64,000 nt of DNA from Hypericibacter sp049323455 (GTDB lineage: Bacteria; Pseudomonadota; Alphaproteobacteria; Dongiales; Dongiaceae), in NCBI GenBank assembly GCA_049323455.1, contig JBMONF010000035.1, forward strand, positions 1-64,000, in the 5' to 3' direction. Every line of letters starts with the position of its first letter. The first letter of the stretch is position 1. A program made the translations under genes and the position numbers. Shown in pieces: positions 61,407-64,000 of the stretch. Under the pieces are notes generated by a model. That model saw only the letters and a list, made by a program, of their open reading frames with translations, was not told where the DNA came from and ran no database searches.

Positions 61407-62651
61407 ATGACGACCAACATCCGCATCAACGGCGATCGGCTCTGGGAGAGCCTGATGGAGCTCGCCAAGATCGGCGCGACCGAGAAAGGCGGCGTCTGCC
61501 GGCTCGCCCTCACCGACCTCGATCGCGAAGCGCGCGATCTTTTCGTCAAGTGGTGCAAAGAAGCCGGCTGCAGCGTCAGCGTCGACAAGATGGGCAACAT
61601 CTTCGCGCGGCGCCCCGGCCGCGACGCCTCGCTTCCGCCCGTCATGACGGGCAGCCACATCGACAGCCAGCCGACCGGCGGCAAGTTCGACGGCGCCTAC
61701 GGCGTGATGGCAGGGCTCGAGGTCATCCGCACGCTCAACGACTACAACTACGAGACCAACGCGCCGGTCGAGGTCGTGGTCTGGACCAACGAGGAGGGCT
61801 CGCGCTTCGCGCCCGCGATGGTCGCATCGGGCGTGTTCGCCGGTGTCTTCGATCTCGACTACGGCCTCTCTCGCGCCGACGTGAACGGCAAGACCATGGG
61901 CGAGGAACTCGAGCGCATCGGCTATGCGGGCGAGGCCGAGTGCGGCAAACGCCCGGTCGGCGCCTTCTTCGAGGCGCATATCGAGCAGGGCCCGATCCTC
62001 GAGGCCGAGCACAAGACCATCGGCGTCGTGGAGGGGGTGCAGGGCATACGCTGGTACGAGGTGACGGTCGCCGGCATGGAGGCCCATGCGGGCCCCACGC
62101 CGATGGAGCGCCGCCGCGACGCCCTGGTCGGCACCAGCGAGATGGTGCTGGCGGTCAACCGCATCGGCATGGCGAACCTGCCCAACGCCTGCGCCACCGT
62201 GGGCATGGTGCAGGTCAGCCCCAACTCGCGCAACGTCATTCCCGGCAAGGTGTTCTTCACCGTCGATTTCCGCCATCCCGACGCCAAGGTGCTGGAGAAG
62301 ATGGGGAGCGACCTCAAGACCGAGGTCGAGCGCATCGCGCGGGCGCGCAAGCTCGAGGTCGACTTCAAGGAAATCTGGTACTCGCCGCCGGTGAAGTTCG
62401 CGCCGGAGTGCGTCGCCGCCGTCGCCGCCGCCGCCAAAGACCTGGGCTTCGACGGACGACCGATCATCAGCGGTGCCGGCCACGACGCCGTCTATCTCAG
62501 CCGCGTCGCGCCGACGGCGATGGTGTTCGTCCCTTGCAAGGACGGCATCAGCCATAACGAGATCGAATCCGCGAAGAAGGAAGATCTGGCGGCCGGCTGC
62601 GACGTGTTGCTGCGTGCGATGATCGAGCGCGCCAACGCCGCGGCGAGCTGA
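61407..62651 (+). CDS. Zn-dependent N-carbamoyl amino acid hydrolase / beta-ureidopropionase type (M20 family)
   Basis: A 414-residue amidohydrolase of the AmaB/HyuC/PydC type: GSHIDSQPTGGKFDGAYGVMAGLEV (metal ligands His and Asp), TNEEGSRFAPAM (Glu ligands), EAHIEQGPILE, dimer-interface VTVAGMEAHAGPTPMERRRDAL, and SGAGHDAVYLSRV (late His). Next to preTA it is expected to hydrolyse N-carbamoyl-beta-alanine, the last step of uracil degradation. The middle enzyme (dihydropyrimidinase) is not in the window and may follow after its end. GGGAGG fixes the start at 61407. Confidence 0.9.
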   Translation: MTTNIRINGDRLWESLMELAKIGATEKGGVCRLALTDLDREARDLFVKWCKEAGCSVSVDKMGNIFARRPGRDASLPPVMTGSHIDSQPTGGKFDGAYGVMAGLEVIRTLNDYNYETNAPVEVVVWTNEEGSRFAPAMVASGVFAGVFDLDYGLSRADVNGKTMGEELERIGYAGEAECGKRPVGAFFEAHIEQGPILEAEHKTIGVVEGVQGIRWYEVTVAGMEAHAGPTPMERRRDALVGTSEMVLAVNRIGMANLPNACATVGMVQVSPNSRNVIPGKVFFTVDFRHPDAKVLEKMGSDLKTEVERIARARKLEVDFKEIWYSPPVKFAPECVAAVAAAAKDLGFDGRPIISGAGHDAVYLSRVAPTAMVFVPCKDGISHNEIESAKKEDLAAGCDVLLRAMIERANAAAS

Positions 62652-62677
62652 GATCGGGAGCCGGAAGGGGACCGGCA

Positions 62678-63508
62678 ATGGCAACGAAGCCCAGCCTCAA
62701 GGTCGTGCCCGGCGCCGCGGTGGAGGGCGACGATACCGCCATCGATATCCGGGGCCTGTCGCTCATCTTTCCGACGCCCGATGCGCCGGTGGTGGCGCTT
62801 TCCAACGTCGACCTCGTCATCAAGCGGGGCGAGTTCGTTTCCTTTATCGGGCCTTCCGGTTGCGGCAAGACGACGTTGATGCGGGTCATCGCCGATCTGG
62901 AACGGCCGACCGAAGGCTCGATCACCGTCAACGGCATAGCACCGCAAGCGGCCCGGCTTGCCCGCGCCTACGGCTACGTGTTCCAGGCCCCGGTGCTCTA
63001 CCCCTGGCGTAGCGTCGTCAGGAACGTCACCTTGCCGCTCGAGATCATGGGTGTTCCGCGCGAAGAACGGCTGACGCGCGCCGCCAAATATCTCGAGATG
63101 GTCGGGCTCGCCGGCTTCGAGCGGAAATTCCCCTGGCAGCTCTCCGGCGGCATGCAGCAGCGCGTATCGATCGCGCGGGCCTTGAGCTTCGAGCCGCAGC
63201 TTCTGCTCATGGACGAGCCGTTCGGCGCGCTCGACGAGATCACGCGCGACCATCTCAACGCGCAGCTCATCGCGCTCTGGGAGCGGACCAAGAAGACCGT
63301 GATTTTCGTCACCCACTCGATCTCGGAAGCGGTATTCCTATCGACCAAGATCGTGGTGATGAGCCCGCGCCCGGGCCGCATCCTCGAGGTCATCGAGTCG
63401 GATCTGCCGGCGGTGCGAACGCTCGACGTCCGCGAGACGCCGGCCTTTCTCGCGATCGCCCATCGCGTGCGCGAGGCGCTTCGTGCCGGGCACTCCTATG
63501 AGGATTGA
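62678..63508 (+). CDS. ABC transporter ATP-binding protein (nitrate/sulfonate/pyrimidine-type)
   Basis: A 276-residue ATPase of the SsuB/TauB/ThiZ class: Walker A GPSGCGKTT (about residue 67), Q-loop FQAPVLYPWRSV, signature LSGGMQQR, Walker B LLLMDEPFGALDEITR and switch His VTHSISEA. Follows the hydrolase in the same direction; with the partial permease at the window end it forms a second importer, plausibly for a pyrimidine or its hydropyrimidine. The ribosome-binding site is GGAAGGGG. Confidence 0.9.
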   Translation: MATKPSLKVVPGAAVEGDDTAIDIRGLSLIFPTPDAPVVALSNVDLVIKRGEFVSFIGPSGCGKTTLMRVIADLERPTEGSITVNGIAPQAARLARAYGYVFQAPVLYPWRSVVRNVTLPLEIMGVPREERLTRAAKYLEMVGLAGFERKFPWQLSGGMQQRVSIARALSFEPQLLLMDEPFGALDEITRDHLNAQLIALWERTKKTVIFVTHSISEAVFLSTKIVVMSPRPGRILEVIESDLPAVRTLDVRETPAFLAIAHRVREALRAGHSYED

Positions 63509-63595
63509 CGACCCGCGAAAATCGCCTCGCCTCGCGCGGAGCCGGCGCTGCGCGAACAGGGCGGCTCGCGGCGCACCATCGGGCGGAGGCGCCTC

Positions 63596-64000
63596 TTGAG
63601 CGCGACGACCGTCACGCCTTTCTCGGCGGGAGCCGGAAGCTGGCGGAGCTTCTTCGAGCATGCTCTGCCCGTGGCCGCGGTGGTCGGCATCATCATCGTC
63701 CTCTGGTTCGCGGCGGCGGCGCTCCTGAACGGTCCGCAGGCGCGGGCGAAGCTCGACCAGGCGGGGTCGCCTTACGGGCTCGAGGAGCTCGTCGATGTCG
63801 CCTGGACGATGGATCGGCCCGTGCTGCCGACGCCGGCGCAGATCGCCGTCGAATTCTACAAGACGGTCTTCGCTACGAAGGTCACGAGCAAACGCAGCCT
63901 CGTTTATCACGCCTATGTGACGGCCTCCGCCACCGTGCTCGGGTTCCTGTTCGGCGGCCTGCTCGGCATCCTGCTCGCCGTCGGCATCGTGCATGTGCGC
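63596..64000 (+). CDS. ABC transporter permease, truncated by the window end
   Basis: 135 residues to the last base of the window. The frame starts at TTG, six bases after GGAGG, and reads LSATTVTPFSAGAGSW; then a first membrane segment (VAAVVGIIIVLWFAAAALL), the conserved PTPAQIAVEFYKTVF and the start of the second and third helices (GFLFGGLLGILLAVG). This is the start of a SsuC/TauC/ThiX-type permease partner of the preceding ATPase. The rest lies outside. Confidence 0.8.
   Translation, partial: MSATTVTPFSAGAGSWRSFFEHALPVAAVVGIIIVLWFAAAALLNGPQARAKLDQAGSPYGLEELVDVAWTMDRPVLPTPAQIAVEFYKTVFATKVTSKRSLVYHAYVTASATVLGFLFGGLLGILLAVGIVHVR

Overview
The window is GC-rich, densely coded DNA that looks like an alphaproteobacterial chromosome, probably a free-living soil or freshwater Rhodospirillales/Hyphomicrobiales-type organism. 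This rests on composition, RRxFL-type Tat leaders, FNR/FixK-type boxes (TTGA-N6-TCAA), RutR-type boxes, a cobalamin-dependent ribonucleotide reductase, an intracellular PHA depolymerase and many solute-binding transport systems. A run of ten N (43591-43600) shows that it is a draft scaffold. No rRNA, CRISPR array or prophage was seen; there is one tRNA (Gln, anticodon CTG).

Layout. (1) 0-7 kb: a malic enzyme divergent from a tightly coupled five-gene operon: acyl-CoA synthetase, 2-oxoacid dehydrogenase E1-alpha, E1-beta and E2, and an acyl carrier protein. A perfect FNR-type box lies between the two units. (2) 7-11.4 kb: DUF2231 membrane protein, LuxR-type regulator, amino acid permease and short-chain dehydrogenase. 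(3) 11.4-35 kb: a region of stress and low-oxygen type genes. It holds a BON protein with RtcA, an orphan CheR-like methyltransferase, two PNPOx-fold proteins, an arylsulfotransferase-like protein, a HAD hydrolase, a short class II ribonucleotide reductase, a BCAM0308-type zinc protein, small zinc-finger and unknown proteins, an IF-1 paralogue divergent from an HslV-like peptidase, PhaZ, an RNase H-like protein, an OmpA-type protein with a cysteine-rich secreted partner, a PfpI-type protein, a GST, a Ni/Co transporter and an RNase Z-like hydrolase. Four more perfect FNR-type boxes and two near matches lie in the intergenic gaps here. (4) 35-48 kb: catabolic transport genes: an orphan oligopeptide-type binding protein, a HisD-like dehydrogenase with an XRE-cupin regulator, and a GntR-type regulator, amidase, polyamine-type ABC transporter and second amidase. 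(5) 48.2-50.9 kb: a decayed IS66 element whose tnpB and tnpC remnants are separated by 1.1 kb carrying a GFA-family gene, followed by tRNA-Gln. (6) 51.5-64 kb: a pyrimidine-salvage and degradation island. A BMP-type nucleoside/nucleobase ABC transporter and a cytosine-deaminase-like amidohydrolase run leftward; a RutR-like repressor sits in the middle; PreT, PreA, an N-carbamoyl amino acid hydrolase and a second ABC transporter (cut by the window end) run rightward. RutR-type operators lie in front of both arms.

How it fits together. The first operon would turn malate, pyruvate and acetate into acetyl units. The middle region looks like a regulon for oxygen limitation: oxygen-independent dNTP synthesis, storage-polymer use, RNA-end chemistry, altered translation initiation and proteolysis. 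The last region takes up pyrimidines or cytosine and degrades them reductively as a nitrogen source. Functions are inferred from motifs read by eye; no database search was possible.
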